Below are positions 17,029-26,188 of a DNA stretch of 64,000 nt, in pieces. Origin of the DNA: a virus; IMG/VR virus record IMGVR_UViG_3300027906_002394, positions 18,961 to 82,960 of that record; one strand, 5' to 3'. Positions within the stretch are counted from its first letter, which is position 1; each line of letters opens with the position of its first letter. The translations under genes were made by a program, and so were the position numbers. Under the pieces are notes generated by a model. The model had not been told where the DNA came from. It did not search any database and worked only from the letters and a program-made list of their open reading frames with translations.

Positions 17029-18202
17029 TAAACTGTGCGTATTACCTTGGGTTCATACAGAGTTCACTACAGATGGAACTGCTAACCCTTGTTGTCTTTA
17101 TACAGGCGCACCAATGGGAAATCTAAAACAAGATAATTTTCTTGATGTATGGAACGGAGACACTTATCAAAATTTGAGAAAGGAATTTCTTAATGGCGGA
17201 CAACCAAAAGGATGTTCTATGTGTTGGGAAGGAGAGGATGCTGGTTATCAGTCAAAACGATTACAGGATAATAAGAGATTTGAAAAACAACTAGAAGAAA
17301 TAAAGAAAAATAAAAACTATATTGCTACTGATACACCGAAATATCTTGATTTGAAATTTGGTACATTATGTAACTTAAAGTGCCGTACTTGTGGTAGTAT
17401 TAATAGTTCAAAATGGCAGACAGATGAAAAGAAATTGTATGGAAGAATACTAAACAAAAAAGACCCATTGTGGATTGATAAAAATCCTAATATATGGGAT
17501 GAGTTGTTTGAAATTATGCCTCTGGTAGAACAGATGGACTTCACAGGTGGTGAACCCTTTATGATAGACCAACACTTTGAATTGTTACGAAAAGTTGTTG
17601 AATCTGGTCACGCGGAACACATATCATTACATTATAACACAAATGGGTCAATCCGTCCAGATGAAACTATATTTAATATGTGGCAAGAGTTCAAGTCTTG
17701 TGAAGTGATGTTTAGTATTGACGGAATATTCAAGAAATTTGAATATATGAGACACCCAGCTAAATGGGATGAAGTGTGGGGTAATTATAATTACTTTAAG
17801 TCACATGATTGGATGCATATACAAGTATGTCATACAGTCAGTCTTTATAATGTATATTACCTAGATGAGTTTATAGACCTGTTTGGTAGAGACAATATAT
17901 ACCTAAATCTTTTGCATTTCCCTAAACAATATTGTATTAGGAATATGCCAGATGCATGTAAAAAACAGGTTGAAGAAAAACTTATAAATATTCCAGATGT
18001 GAATGATATCATATCCTTCATGAATCAAGAAGCACAATATGACAAGCTTGACCTTGGGTTTTTGCCTGTTACAGAAAGATTAGATGGAATAAGAAATGAA
18101 AGTTATAGTGAAACCTTTTCGGAATTTTATAGGATATTAATAGATGGCGGAATCGGACGAGAACCTTGGAACCCTAAGCAGTACTTTGGAAAGATTAGTT
18201 AG
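17021..18202 (+). CDS. Twitch-type radical SAM protein G (PW.H-type clade)
   Basis: This protein has 393 residues. LCVLPWVH (C6), NPCC (C24-C25) and CSMCWEGED (C65/C68) give the N-terminal set. C117, C121 and C124 (CNLKCRTC) form the radical SAM site and DFTGGEP the SAM motif. Family similarity at the C-terminus ends at FYRILID. The final 16 or so residues run over the start of the next gene (59-nt overlap), as if an older stop codon had been lost. Confidence 0.85.
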   Translation: MTDKLCVLPWVHTEFTTDGTANPCCLYTGAPMGNLKQDNFLDVWNGDTYQNLRKEFLNGGQPKGCSMCWEGEDAGYQSKRLQDNKRFEKQLEEIKKNKNYIATDTPKYLDLKFGTLCNLKCRTCGSINSSKWQTDEKKLYGRILNKKDPLWIDKNPNIWDELFEIMPLVEQMDFTGGEPFMIDQHFELLRKVVESGHAEHISLHYNTNGSIRPDETIFNMWQEFKSCEVMFSIDGIFKKFEYMRHPAKWDEVWGNYNYFKSHDWMHIQVCHTVSLYNVYYLDEFIDLFGRDNIYLNLLHFPKQYCIRNMPDACKKQVEEKLINIPDVNDIISFMNQEAQYDKLDLGFLPVTERLDGIRNESYSETFSEFYRILIDGGIGREPWNPKQYFGKIS

Positions 18203-19880
18203 TGAAGTAGCTGGTCTTAGAAGTGAACTTGCAGATTTAAAAAGAATCAACACAAATGTTTTACAGAAACATTTGGTAAGAAAAAGCACCCCCAAAGAAA
18301 CGCATCATATATGGTGGGATAGAAAGAAACAAAAAGTCAATCATGAGGATGTGTTCTCGTGGCCTGCATCTAACTGTTCCGCGACACCAAATGATATCTT
18401 TCAGAACAATACCACTATATTATCACATTATCAATCTGTAGATTGGCCTTATGAGTTGGGTGATATTGATGATTTTGACCCAACTGGAAAACACAAGAAT
18501 ACAAACAATCTTTACTTCTTAGAACCGCAATATGTATTTTCTGAAGCATGGGCAAATTGTGTCTCATGGATTCCTCAAGAAGTCCAATGCTGGTTGAGAG
18601 AAAGGAAAATGGCACTAGTGTTGTGGTTCCCCCATGAAGGTTTTGCTTATGACCAAGGTTTCCATCAAAAGGGATGGTTACAACAATGGCATTATCAAAT
18701 GAGAAAACATCAAATGGAAAATGCGATAGTATATTTTGTGTTTGGTGATTTACAAGCGGAACCAAATTATCAATCTTGGTTGAGAACCAGACAAGGTATG
18801 GAAAGAACTTCTTTTGAGTTCCAGAAAGTAATATCGTATGACTTTTTTCATGGTTCTTATTGGAAAGAATACGCGGAAAGAACAGGCGTCTATGTACACA
18901 GGTTACAGAACCCAAAATACATGCACCAGAACCATTATGGTGGTTCAGACTTAACTGGAGGGTTTACTGACCATGTTATCATACCATATGAAGACTTTGA
19001 TTCGGATATATTGAATCATGCTCCAAACGCGATGATACAGGACTCTTTTAATAGATGTAAACCAGATGAGGTTCTTCTGGGAATACCTACTGCTCAAGAT
19101 AAGACGAAAGACTTAATATGTCTTAACGCTAGACCAAGGTCTCATAGAGCTACTTTGGTTGCAGAGTTACATAGGTTAGGATATGATAACAACAATTCTT
19201 ATATAAGTTTCCTTGGTAGAGAAGATATGCCAGAACAGTTTGGACATCTTGTTAGTTCAGCTGAACCTCTATGGAAACAACAAATGTTTAGGGGCCATGA
19301 CATAACACAATTTACAGCAAGAAAAGATAATAACTTTATTTCATTCTTGTCGCATGATGTTCAAATAGAACATGTATATAAATTTTGGTTAGAAAGAATT
19401 CAAGTTATTGCAGACAGACCAACACATGAAGTTCATGGGGATGATAGATTAATAACATCTAGTATGTACAAAGATTCTTTCTTTAGTTTAGTATCAGAAA
19501 CCCTGTTTGGTGATGATAAGGAAAGTCTGTTTATAACAGAAAAAATATTTAAAGCAATTGCTTATAGAAGTCCATTTATGGTAGTTGGTAGTATGGGTAC
19601 ATTGAGACATATGAGATATCTTGGTTATGAAACTTTCCCAATGATGTTTGATGAAAGTTATGACCAAGAATATGACCCGAAAAAAAGATTTTCAGCAATA
19701 GTTAGAAATTTAGAAGAATGGCGAAGTCATTCACTAGAAGAAAAACGGAAAAGATATAATTCCGCGAGAGAGGTATTAAAACATAATTTTGAAGTGTTCA
19801 AAAATTCTAGAGGGAGATTTGAAAAGGAGACTGTTGGCGTATTAAGTCAACTATCTTCACATAATGTTGAGATTCACTAA
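18144..19880 (+). CDS. Glycosyltransferase-like protein with N-terminal coiled coil (paralogue 1)
   Basis: This protein has 578 residues. Residues about 8-38 form a heptad coiled coil (TLERLVSEVAGLRSEL). The C-terminal half has LNARPRSHRATLVAELHRLG and, later, VSETLFGDDKES then ITEKIFKAI and PFMVVG. This order resembles GT-B/GT10-type fucosyltransferases, where a conserved Glu-Lys binds the sugar nucleotide. The next gene shares both blocks, so they are paralogues. Donor and acceptor are unknown. The 59-nt overlap with the preceding gene encodes the beginning of the coiled coil, which supports ATG 18144. Confidence 0.55.
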   Translation: MAESDENLGTLSSTLERLVSEVAGLRSELADLKRINTNVLQKHLVRKSTPKETHHIWWDRKKQKVNHEDVFSWPASNCSATPNDIFQNNTTILSHYQSVDWPYELGDIDDFDPTGKHKNTNNLYFLEPQYVFSEAWANCVSWIPQEVQCWLRERKMALVLWFPHEGFAYDQGFHQKGWLQQWHYQMRKHQMENAIVYFVFGDLQAEPNYQSWLRTRQGMERTSFEFQKVISYDFFHGSYWKEYAERTGVYVHRLQNPKYMHQNHYGGSDLTGGFTDHVIIPYEDFDSDILNHAPNAMIQDSFNRCKPDEVLLGIPTAQDKTKDLICLNARPRSHRATLVAELHRLGYDNNNSYISFLGREDMPEQFGHLVSSAEPLWKQQMFRGHDITQFTARKDNNFISFLSHDVQIEHVYKFWLERIQVIADRPTHEVHGDDRLITSSMYKDSFFSLVSETLFGDDKESLFITEKIFKAIAYRSPFMVVGSMGTLRHMRYLGYETFPMMFDESYDQEYDPKKRFSAIVRNLEEWRSHSLEEKRKRYNSAREVLKHNFEVFKNSRGRFEKETVGVLSQLSSHNVEIH

Positions 19881-20929
19881 TGTATGCATATTGGTCTAAA
19901 GGTGCAGATGTAGAAAGTGGTAGTTACCATATTACGGAGTTTGAAAGGGACTTTGTTAAAAAACTAAAATCAAATACTCCATCTGACTGTATTTTAATTA
20001 ACTCCACATGGTTTTCAAAACCAGAGAATGTTGATGATTTAAAACAATGGTTTGATGCTAGTCAATTCAAGGCTGGAGAAACCCCTAGAATATTATTGTA
20101 CTCTGGTATGGATTGGGAAAATTCTACATGTACAGAATCCACGCGAGAAGCACATAGGTTTCTTAATGATAATTGGGAAGTTATTAATATAGGGAATACT
20201 GGTGATGGACATTATTTTAATTTTTGGTTAGCTTTTATTCATGAACACATGAGTACATTTTTTGACGACTGTTACACCGAAAAACCAAATATAAAAAAAC
20301 ATTTCATGTGCTTAAACCATCAACCACATGAACATAGAATTCAATTATTAAATACTTTACATGAAGTTGGAATGTTTAATCATGGTATTGTATCTGCTAT
20401 TGTACCACATGAAGATTATGAGTTTGAGAACCCTGTTATTCTTAGAGAAAAAAGAGACCCTCATATCATGTTTAATTCCCATGAGTGGGAAAGAGTAAAC
20501 GAATACCATTTAGCAAATGATATAATATCTTTAGGAGACCCAGTATACTGGAATAAACATTTTTGTACTGTTGTTACTGAAAGCGTTATGCATAGTGATG
20601 TGTTTTTAAGTGAAAAGACTTTTAAACCAATGATAGGACTCAGACCGTTTATTATTTTGGGTGATGTAAATGTATATAAGAAATTAAAGGAATATGGATT
20701 TGACACTTTTGAAGATTTGTTCCCCAGAGTCCATATTGAGGAGAAGGATAAATACTGGAGAACAGATAATGTTATAAAAGACCTCTGTAATCTACAAAGG
20801 AGTTATGGATTAGATGGATTAAATCAACTTTACCGTGAATTGGAAACTAGATTGATCTATAATAGAAAGAGAGTCTTGGAAGTGATAAATGATAATTACA
20901 ACGATATAATGGAGATAAGAAACTTATGA
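19880..20929 (+). CDS. Glycosyltransferase-like protein (paralogue 2)
   Basis: This protein has 349 residues. LNHQPHEHRIQLLNTLHEVG and VVTESVMHSD.FLSEKTFKP followed by PFIILG align by eye with blocks in the preceding protein, but there is no coiled coil. The C-terminal block is the part most like GT10-type sugar-nucleotide binding. It starts at TAATG with the previous stop and ends in an ATGA overlap with a nucleotide-sugar dehydrogenase, which suggests both act on one glycan. Confidence 0.55.
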   Translation: MYAYWSKGADVESGSYHITEFERDFVKKLKSNTPSDCILINSTWFSKPENVDDLKQWFDASQFKAGETPRILLYSGMDWENSTCTESTREAHRFLNDNWEVINIGNTGDGHYFNFWLAFIHEHMSTFFDDCYTEKPNIKKHFMCLNHQPHEHRIQLLNTLHEVGMFNHGIVSAIVPHEDYEFENPVILREKRDPHIMFNSHEWERVNEYHLANDIISLGDPVYWNKHFCTVVTESVMHSDVFLSEKTFKPMIGLRPFIILGDVNVYKKLKEYGFDTFEDLFPRVHIEEKDKYWRTDNVIKDLCNLQRSYGLDGLNQLYRELETRLIYNRKRVLEVINDNYNDIMEIRNL

Positions 20930-22161
20930 CAAATGTTGCATTTATAGGATTTGGTAAATTAGGAAAACCCTGTGCTGAGGTTATTGCACAAAAAGGACAT
21001 GATGTTAGTGTATATGACCCACGCGAGGTGGAGAGTGAATACTGTAACATTAAGGACACGATAGAAGAGGCGGTTAAGGATAGAGTATTTGTATTTGTCG
21101 CAGTACCAACACCACATGACCCTTTATATGATGGTTCAGAACCCACATACCATTTACCCCCTAAAGATTTTAATTACGATACTGTAAAGGAAGTAATTGC
21201 AGAAGCTAATAAACATATGACTGAGAATCAGATATTGGTTCTTATTAGTACCGTATTGCCTGGCACCGTAAGAAAAGAAGTTGTGCCTATTATAACCAAT
21301 CCTAAATTTGTTTATAATCCATACTTGATTGCTATGGGTACAGTCGCATGGGATATGGTAAACCCAGAGATGATAATGATAGGAACAGAGAATGGAGAAG
21401 AGTCAATAGAAGCACATAGTCTTATTCATTTCTACAACGAGATAATGGAAAATAACCCCCGATATGAAGTTGGTACTTGGGATGAGTGTGAATGTATTAA
21501 GGTGTTCTATAATACCTTTATTAGTGCTAAGATTGGTCTTGTAAACATGATACAGGATGTTGCTGAGAAACAGGGTAATATTAATGTTGATGTGGTTGCA
21601 AATGCCTTGCGAGATAGTACACAGAGAATCATGGGCCCAACCTATATGAAGCCTGGGATGGGAGATGGTGGTGCATGTCATCCAAGAGATAATATCGCAC
21701 TTAGATACATGGCGCAAGACTTGGATTTGGGTTATGACTTGTTTGCTGAAATAATGAAGGCACGAGATATACAAGCAGAGAATATGGCAAATGCCATTCT
21801 TAAACACGGAAATAAAGTCGCGTTTACATCTGATTCATATAAACCAAATGTACCATATACGAATGGTAGTTACAGTCTACTAGTCCAACACTATGTGAAA
21901 AGATATGGATTTATTGTACCTGTAGATGAAAACCCACATGTCATCGTAAAGGTACATGAGTCAGATTTGATACCTACCGATTATGAGGGAGTTGTGTTTG
22001 ACCCTTGGAGAAGTCATGTGGGAATAAATGTTGTACACTACGGAGATACAAGAAATGAAAAAAAGGACGAAAGAGAAACTACACAAATTCATGAAAGCAG
22101 GGGAACTTACCAGAGTAATCAGGAAGGTGTTGTTGGAGGTCTCGGAGAAGACCGACTCTAA
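20926..22161 (+). CDS. UDP-glucose/GDP-mannose-type dehydrogenase
   Basis: This protein has 411 residues, close to the family's usual length. FIGFGKLGKP is the NAD-binding motif; VAVPTPHDP and STVLPGTV follow. GDGGACHPRDN holds the catalytic Cys. A shortened C-terminal domain contains VFDPWR. Such enzymes oxidise the C6 alcohol of a nucleotide sugar to a uronic acid. The last 35 codons overlap the next gene in another frame and look unlike the family, so the functional part probably ends near residue 375. Confidence 0.8.
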   Translation: MTNVAFIGFGKLGKPCAEVIAQKGHDVSVYDPREVESEYCNIKDTIEEAVKDRVFVFVAVPTPHDPLYDGSEPTYHLPPKDFNYDTVKEVIAEANKHMTENQILVLISTVLPGTVRKEVVPIITNPKFVYNPYLIAMGTVAWDMVNPEMIMIGTENGEESIEAHSLIHFYNEIMENNPRYEVGTWDECECIKVFYNTFISAKIGLVNMIQDVAEKQGNINVDVVANALRDSTQRIMGPTYMKPGMGDGGACHPRDNIALRYMAQDLDLGYDLFAEIMKARDIQAENMANAILKHGNKVAFTSDSYKPNVPYTNGSYSLLVQHYVKRYGFIVPVDENPHVIVKVHESDLIPTDYEGVVFDPWRSHVGINVVHYGDTRNEKKDERETTQIHESRGTYQSNQEGVVGGLGEDRL

Positions 22162-22258
22162 ACTCGATGAGATAGAACAAAAAGAAAAAGAAAAACAAGA
22201 ACACTTAGAAAAGAAACTTAAAAAGATGAGAGAACGAGACCCTTTTATCTATGACTAG
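22055..22258 (+). CDS. Small highly charged coiled-coil protein
   Basis: I chose ATG 22055 (GGAG lies about 10 nt upstream), giving 67 residues. Nearly half are Lys or Glu, and the C-terminal 40 residues form one probable helix (DEIEQKEKEKQEHLEKKL). It overlaps the dehydrogenase by 107 nt and the next gene by 8 nt. No family is recognised. Confidence 0.55.
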   Translation: MKKRTKEKLHKFMKAGELTRVIRKVLLEVSEKTDSKLDEIEQKEKEKQEHLEKKLKKMRERDPFIYD

Positions 22259-23102
22259 ATTAGTTGCATATGGATGTTCACATACTGGCGGTAATGAGTT
22301 AGCTGACCACATTGTTCTTAAACAACCAAGAGAAAAAGTTGACATAGTAAAATCTAGCTATGGTCAAGGAAATTGGGATAAGATTTTTGATTATTTTGGT
22401 TTTGATTCTGACCCAATGGATGAGATGGAGTTTGATATTTTTCGGTATATTGATATTACCAGAATTGAAGAACTTCATTGTGGTGAGGATTTAAATCGCT
22501 CTTTGAGTTGGGTTAGATATCTTGCTGAAATGCGTGGGTTTTCTCATTATAAGAATAGAGGGTATGGTGGTGCTTCATTAGAACATTGTCTTTTTTTCTT
22601 AGAAAATGATTTGATGAATAGAGAAGTAAGTTTAGATTTAGACGAAATCATTGTTCAAGTGCCACACCCATATAGATGGTTATCATTTAAACATGATGGA
22701 GAATTTACTACATGGAGTCCAAACCAAGTATTCACTCTTCCTATAGGTTCCGATGGAACTACATATGGAACAAAACCAGATATTGATTCCTTCCGAACAC
22801 ATGAGTTAAATATCTATAATATTACTTGGAGATATTACAAGTCAATGAAACAACTTAAACAACTTGGTGCCAACTTTTTCTTTATAGAAAAGACTCCAGA
22901 AAACATAAAAAATGATTTATATCTTGACTGTGATGAAATCCCTAGTTTTGAATGGGTAGAATATTGTTGGAATTGGATTATTAAAAATTGTATTAAAATT
23001 GAAGGTTGTTATGATACCGATGATAAACATGGTTGGGGTCACTATGGAACAGATGTACACTATGATATTGCGAGAGATTTAAATGATAAGTTGGGGAATT
23101 AG
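22251..23102 (+). CDS. SGNH/GDSL-hydrolase-like protein (1)
   Basis: This protein has 283 residues. The N-terminus reads VAYGCSHTGGNEL, where GCSHT stands where the GDS nucleophile block of SGNH hydrolases would be. A later RGYGGASLEH fits the Gly-containing second block, and a C-terminal WGHYGTDVHYDIA may supply the catalytic Asp/His. A related protein lies at 25024. SGNH enzymes remove or transfer O-acyl groups on glycans, which would suit this operon. Activity is inferred only. Confidence 0.5.
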   Translation: MTRLVAYGCSHTGGNELADHIVLKQPREKVDIVKSSYGQGNWDKIFDYFGFDSDPMDEMEFDIFRYIDITRIEELHCGEDLNRSLSWVRYLAEMRGFSHYKNRGYGGASLEHCLFFLENDLMNREVSLDLDEIIVQVPHPYRWLSFKHDGEFTTWSPNQVFTLPIGSDGTTYGTKPDIDSFRTHELNIYNITWRYYKSMKQLKQLGANFFFIEKTPENIKNDLYLDCDEIPSFEWVEYCWNWIIKNCIKIEGCYDTDDKHGWGHYGTDVHYDIARDLNDKLGN

Positions 23103-24498
23103 TGCTTGTACACATGACGCTTCTTTAGCGGTTGTTAGAGATGATGAGATATTGTTTGCCTCTCATAGTGAGAGATTTAGCGGATATAAAAATGATGCTT
23201 TTCTGAATCCAGAGATTATCATGGAAGCGAAAAAGTATGGTGAACCCGATTATGTTTATTGGTATGAAAATCCTTGGTTAAAATGGACAAGGAAGAAATA
23301 CGCAAAACAACAAAGACCTTGGTTAAGTCCTAGAAAATATTTAAAACACTTTGGAATCAAGGCACCCTATTATACTACGCACCATAAAGCACATGCAGCT
23401 GCTGGGTATTATACTTCACCCTTTGATAGTTCCGCGATATTAGTCATTGATGCTATTGGAGAATGGACTACCACATCTATATGGAAGGACATGAAATGTA
23501 TCTGGACTTCTAAGTATCCAGACTCATTAGGGTTGTTCTATTCCGCGATGACAGATAGAATTGGATTGAAAGCAAATGAAGATGAGTACATCCTTATGGG
23601 TATGTCTGCTTATGGTGACCCCGATAGATTTTATGATGACATTAAACCATTACTAAAACAGAACCTACATAGAGGATGTAAGTGGTGGAACCCAGATTTA
23701 AAAGAAGAAGATTACTTTGATGTCGCAGCTGCTACACAGAAAGTCTATGAAGAACAATTTGGAAAACTGCTATTTACAACTGCGAGATTAACAGACCAAA
23801 CCAATCTGGTTTTTATGGGTGGGTGTGCTTTAAATTGTTTGGCGAATAGAATTATACCACAGTATTTTGCTAATCATTGGATTATGCCAAATCCAGGCGA
23901 TGCTGGTTCTTCTATTGGTGCGATTGCAGCTAGGGAACATAAAAAGTTGAAATGGAAAACACCGTATCTTGGATATAATATAGAAGGCGGATATCCAACT
24001 AGTGATATACTAGCAAATCTTGTCGCATTGAAGATATGTGGTGTCGCAAATGGTAGGGCGGAGTTTGGGCCGAGAGCTTTGGGTAATAGAAGTTTACTCG
24101 CAGACCCAAAAGGTTCTCAAATGAAAGATGTCGTTAATAAGATTAAAAAGAGACAGGAGTTTAGACCCTTTGCACCAGTTATATTAGAATCCGAAGTACA
24201 CAAGTATTTTGATGTACCAGAAGGATTTCAATCACCGTATATGCAACATGTCGTTAGATGTAAAGAACCAGAACTGTTTCCTGCTATAGTACATAAGGAT
24301 GGAACCAGTAGAGTTCAGACTGTCAATGATGAACAACATAGTGGGTTGACGCGGTTGTTACAAAGATGGAAAACATATAGTGGTCATCCCATCCTTCTAA
24401 ATACGAGTTTGAATATTAAAGGCGAACCAATAGTCAATGATGAAAAAGATGCAGCTAGGTTTGAGAAGAAGTATGGAGTTAAGGTGTGTGTAAGATAG
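23083..24498 (+). CDS. NodU/CmcH-family carbamoyltransferase
   Basis: This protein has 471 residues. GISACTHDASLAVV at the N-terminus, MGMSAYGDP, GGCALNCLANR and the C-terminal GRAEFGPRALGNRS are hallmark motifs of O-carbamoyltransferases. These move a carbamoyl group from carbamoyl phosphate, through carbamoyl-adenylate, onto a sugar or antibiotic hydroxyl. It is somewhat shorter than the usual 550-600 residues but contains both the N-terminal and C-terminal domains. It overlaps both neighbours. It strongly suggests that the operon's product carries a carbamoylated hydroxyl. Confidence 0.9.
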   Translation: MISWGISACTHDASLAVVRDDEILFASHSERFSGYKNDAFLNPEIIMEAKKYGEPDYVYWYENPWLKWTRKKYAKQQRPWLSPRKYLKHFGIKAPYYTTHHKAHAAAGYYTSPFDSSAILVIDAIGEWTTTSIWKDMKCIWTSKYPDSLGLFYSAMTDRIGLKANEDEYILMGMSAYGDPDRFYDDIKPLLKQNLHRGCKWWNPDLKEEDYFDVAAATQKVYEEQFGKLLFTTARLTDQTNLVFMGGCALNCLANRIIPQYFANHWIMPNPGDAGSSIGAIAAREHKKLKWKTPYLGYNIEGGYPTSDILANLVALKICGVANGRAEFGPRALGNRSLLADPKGSQMKDVVNKIKKRQEFRPFAPVILESEVHKYFDVPEGFQSPYMQHVVRCKEPELFPAIVHKDGTSRVQTVNDEQHSGLTRLLQRWKTYSGHPILLNTSLNIKGEPIVNDEKDAARFEKKYGVKVCVR

Positions 24499-25031
24499 AA
24501 CAAGTTAGACCTTTGATATGGGAATTAACAGAATTAGATTTACCACCAATACCACCCCAAGACCAATGGCGCACGGCTGGACTATTTACTGAAGGTGAAA
24601 TATCTAATGCACCGTTGCGTGAAATATATCACTTTCCTGTTTTAAAAGAATCATGGGGTATTATATCAGATAAGGTACTTCACTTAATAAGAAATCTTGA
24701 TTTAAATGAATTGTGGCAGGGATATAATGTAAATCTAAAACCTTTTGATACTATAGGATTATGTATTCATAAAGATTTACCAAATTTCAATATGTATGGT
24801 CATTATGATAACCGTAGAGTTATTGGTGCAATAATAGTGAACTTAGTGGATAATAAAGACCCTACAACCTTTTTAAATTATACTAGTCCCACAGAAAGGA
24901 ATACTGGTATTTTCTTTTTGAATGATTATACTACAAGACACGCGGTAAGAAATACAAGTGACCGAGATAGAATAACAGCATATCAAAATATATTCATTGA
25001 CTCTTTTTTTAAGGGAACATCAAATGCGTGA
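24486..25031 (+). CDS. 2-oxoglutarate/Fe(II) oxygenase-like protein
   Basis: This protein has 181 residues and starts at GTG 24486, with GGAG 8 nt upstream at 24474-24477. H106-Y-D108 and H152 in RHAVRNTSDRDR, with Arg160/162 after it, form the iron and 2-oxoglutarate binding pattern seen in Asp/Asn hydroxylase-like proteins. The distal block parallels that of the protein at 4553. Hydroxylation of a small molecule or side chain is likely. The true substrate is unknown. Confidence 0.6.
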   Translation: MCKIEQVRPLIWELTELDLPPIPPQDQWRTAGLFTEGEISNAPLREIYHFPVLKESWGIISDKVLHLIRNLDLNELWQGYNVNLKPFDTIGLCIHKDLPNFNMYGHYDNRRVIGAIIVNLVDNKDPTTFLNYTSPTERNTGIFFLNDYTTRHAVRNTSDRDRITAYQNIFIDSFFKGTSNA

Positions 25032-25887
25032 GATAAGATATCATAATGACGAAATCATAAAGGTAGATGGACTTCATTTCTATGGATGTTCTTATGTTGC
25101 TGGACAGGAACTTTTGGACAAAGAACTTCCAGACCCAATGGCTATTGACCCAAAAAAGATGGCGAAACAGGAGGGCGAACCACAAGATGAATATTATCGC
25201 AGAAGATTATCAAGAGAACTTCTTTGGAAGAAAAAAATAAAACTTGAAAAACAACTCGCGTGGCCACAACACATGTGTAGTTTATTAAAGGTTAGATGTT
25301 ATAATCATGGACAACACGGTTCATCTATGACCCAGATGAAGGGGAACATAGTTCAACATATTATAGATGGATTATATGAACCCAATGAAGCTATAGTTGT
25401 CGGGTTGACAGGATTTGCTAGAGAAATGGTTTTTGCAGAAGATGAAACTCTTCTCTATCATCTTAGAAAACATGGCGCTGCTGTAAGTATGGTTATTGCA
25501 TCTGACTACGAAAGAAGAGGTGATAAAGAGTTCGCGTTGAAGTATATGAACTTAAAAGGAACCTATACTTACCTGTGGTTTTTCTTACATGAAATATGGA
25601 ATATCATGAATATTTGCGTGACAAACAATGTAAAACTCTACATTATTCCTATGTTAGACCCATTTAACCTTAAATGGTACAGAAAACAGTACGATATTGA
25701 CTATAAAACCAATGAATTTAATACACAATTGAAATTTCTAATGTCTGAAATAGATAAGTATATGATAAAGGGAATGAAGATTGACCCACTAGGGGCCAAC
25801 ATTATAGAAAGATTACCAAGGGGCCATCCTTGTGCCAAGAGTCATGAAAAGTTTGGTATAAAGGTTGGTGAGAAGTTATTAATATGA
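25024..25887 (+). CDS. SGNH/GDSL-hydrolase-like protein (2)
   Basis: I chose ATG 25024 with AGGGA upstream over the longer TTG start, giving 287 residues. LHFYGCSYVAGQELLD contains the GCS block, HGQHGSSMTQM is the probable second block, and a C-terminal GHPCAKSHEKFG could hold the Asp/His pair. It resembles the protein at 22251 in layout and length. It may deacylate or transfer an acyl group. It overlaps the preceding gene by 8 nt and the next by 4 nt. Confidence 0.5.
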   Translation: MREIRYHNDEIIKVDGLHFYGCSYVAGQELLDKELPDPMAIDPKKMAKQEGEPQDEYYRRRLSRELLWKKKIKLEKQLAWPQHMCSLLKVRCYNHGQHGSSMTQMKGNIVQHIIDGLYEPNEAIVVGLTGFAREMVFAEDETLLYHLRKHGAAVSMVIASDYERRGDKEFALKYMNLKGTYTYLWFFLHEIWNIMNICVTNNVKLYIIPMLDPFNLKWYRKQYDIDYKTNEFNTQLKFLMSEIDKYMIKGMKIDPLGANIIERLPRGHPCAKSHEKFGIKVGEKLLI

Positions 25888-26180
25888 GTAACATATTAAA
25901 GTTCCCAACCAAACGCAAATGGGAACCTACAGGATACAGAATTAATCTATACACGGAAGAGGATATCTATCTCGTTCTCTTGTGTCTCAATATATCCGAT
26001 GATTTAGATGACCCCAAACGCTGGGTCAGAAAAGACCTTCGCACTTTAGAACCAGAATTCGTCATAGACAAACTTAATGAATGTCTAGACAATCAAGCGT
26101 TATCTGAGAAAACATATAAAAACATTCGTAGGATAATGAATTCAATAGAAGTTGTGCCATTATCGGCACTTTATAATTAG
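25884..26180 (+). CDS. Hypothetical protein closing the tailoring operon
   Basis: This protein has 98 residues and starts in an ATGA overlap. It is helical by composition (DLRTLEPEFVIDKLNECLDN), with no signal peptide, membrane span or catalytic motif that I recognise. It is the last gene of the overlapping run; the next gene has its own ribosome site. Confidence 0.65.
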   Translation: MSNILKFPTKRKWEPTGYRINLYTEEDIYLVLLCLNISDDLDDPKRWVRKDLRTLEPEFVIDKLNECLDNQALSEKTYKNIRRIMNSIEVVPLSALYN

Positions 26181-26188
26181 GAGAAAAA

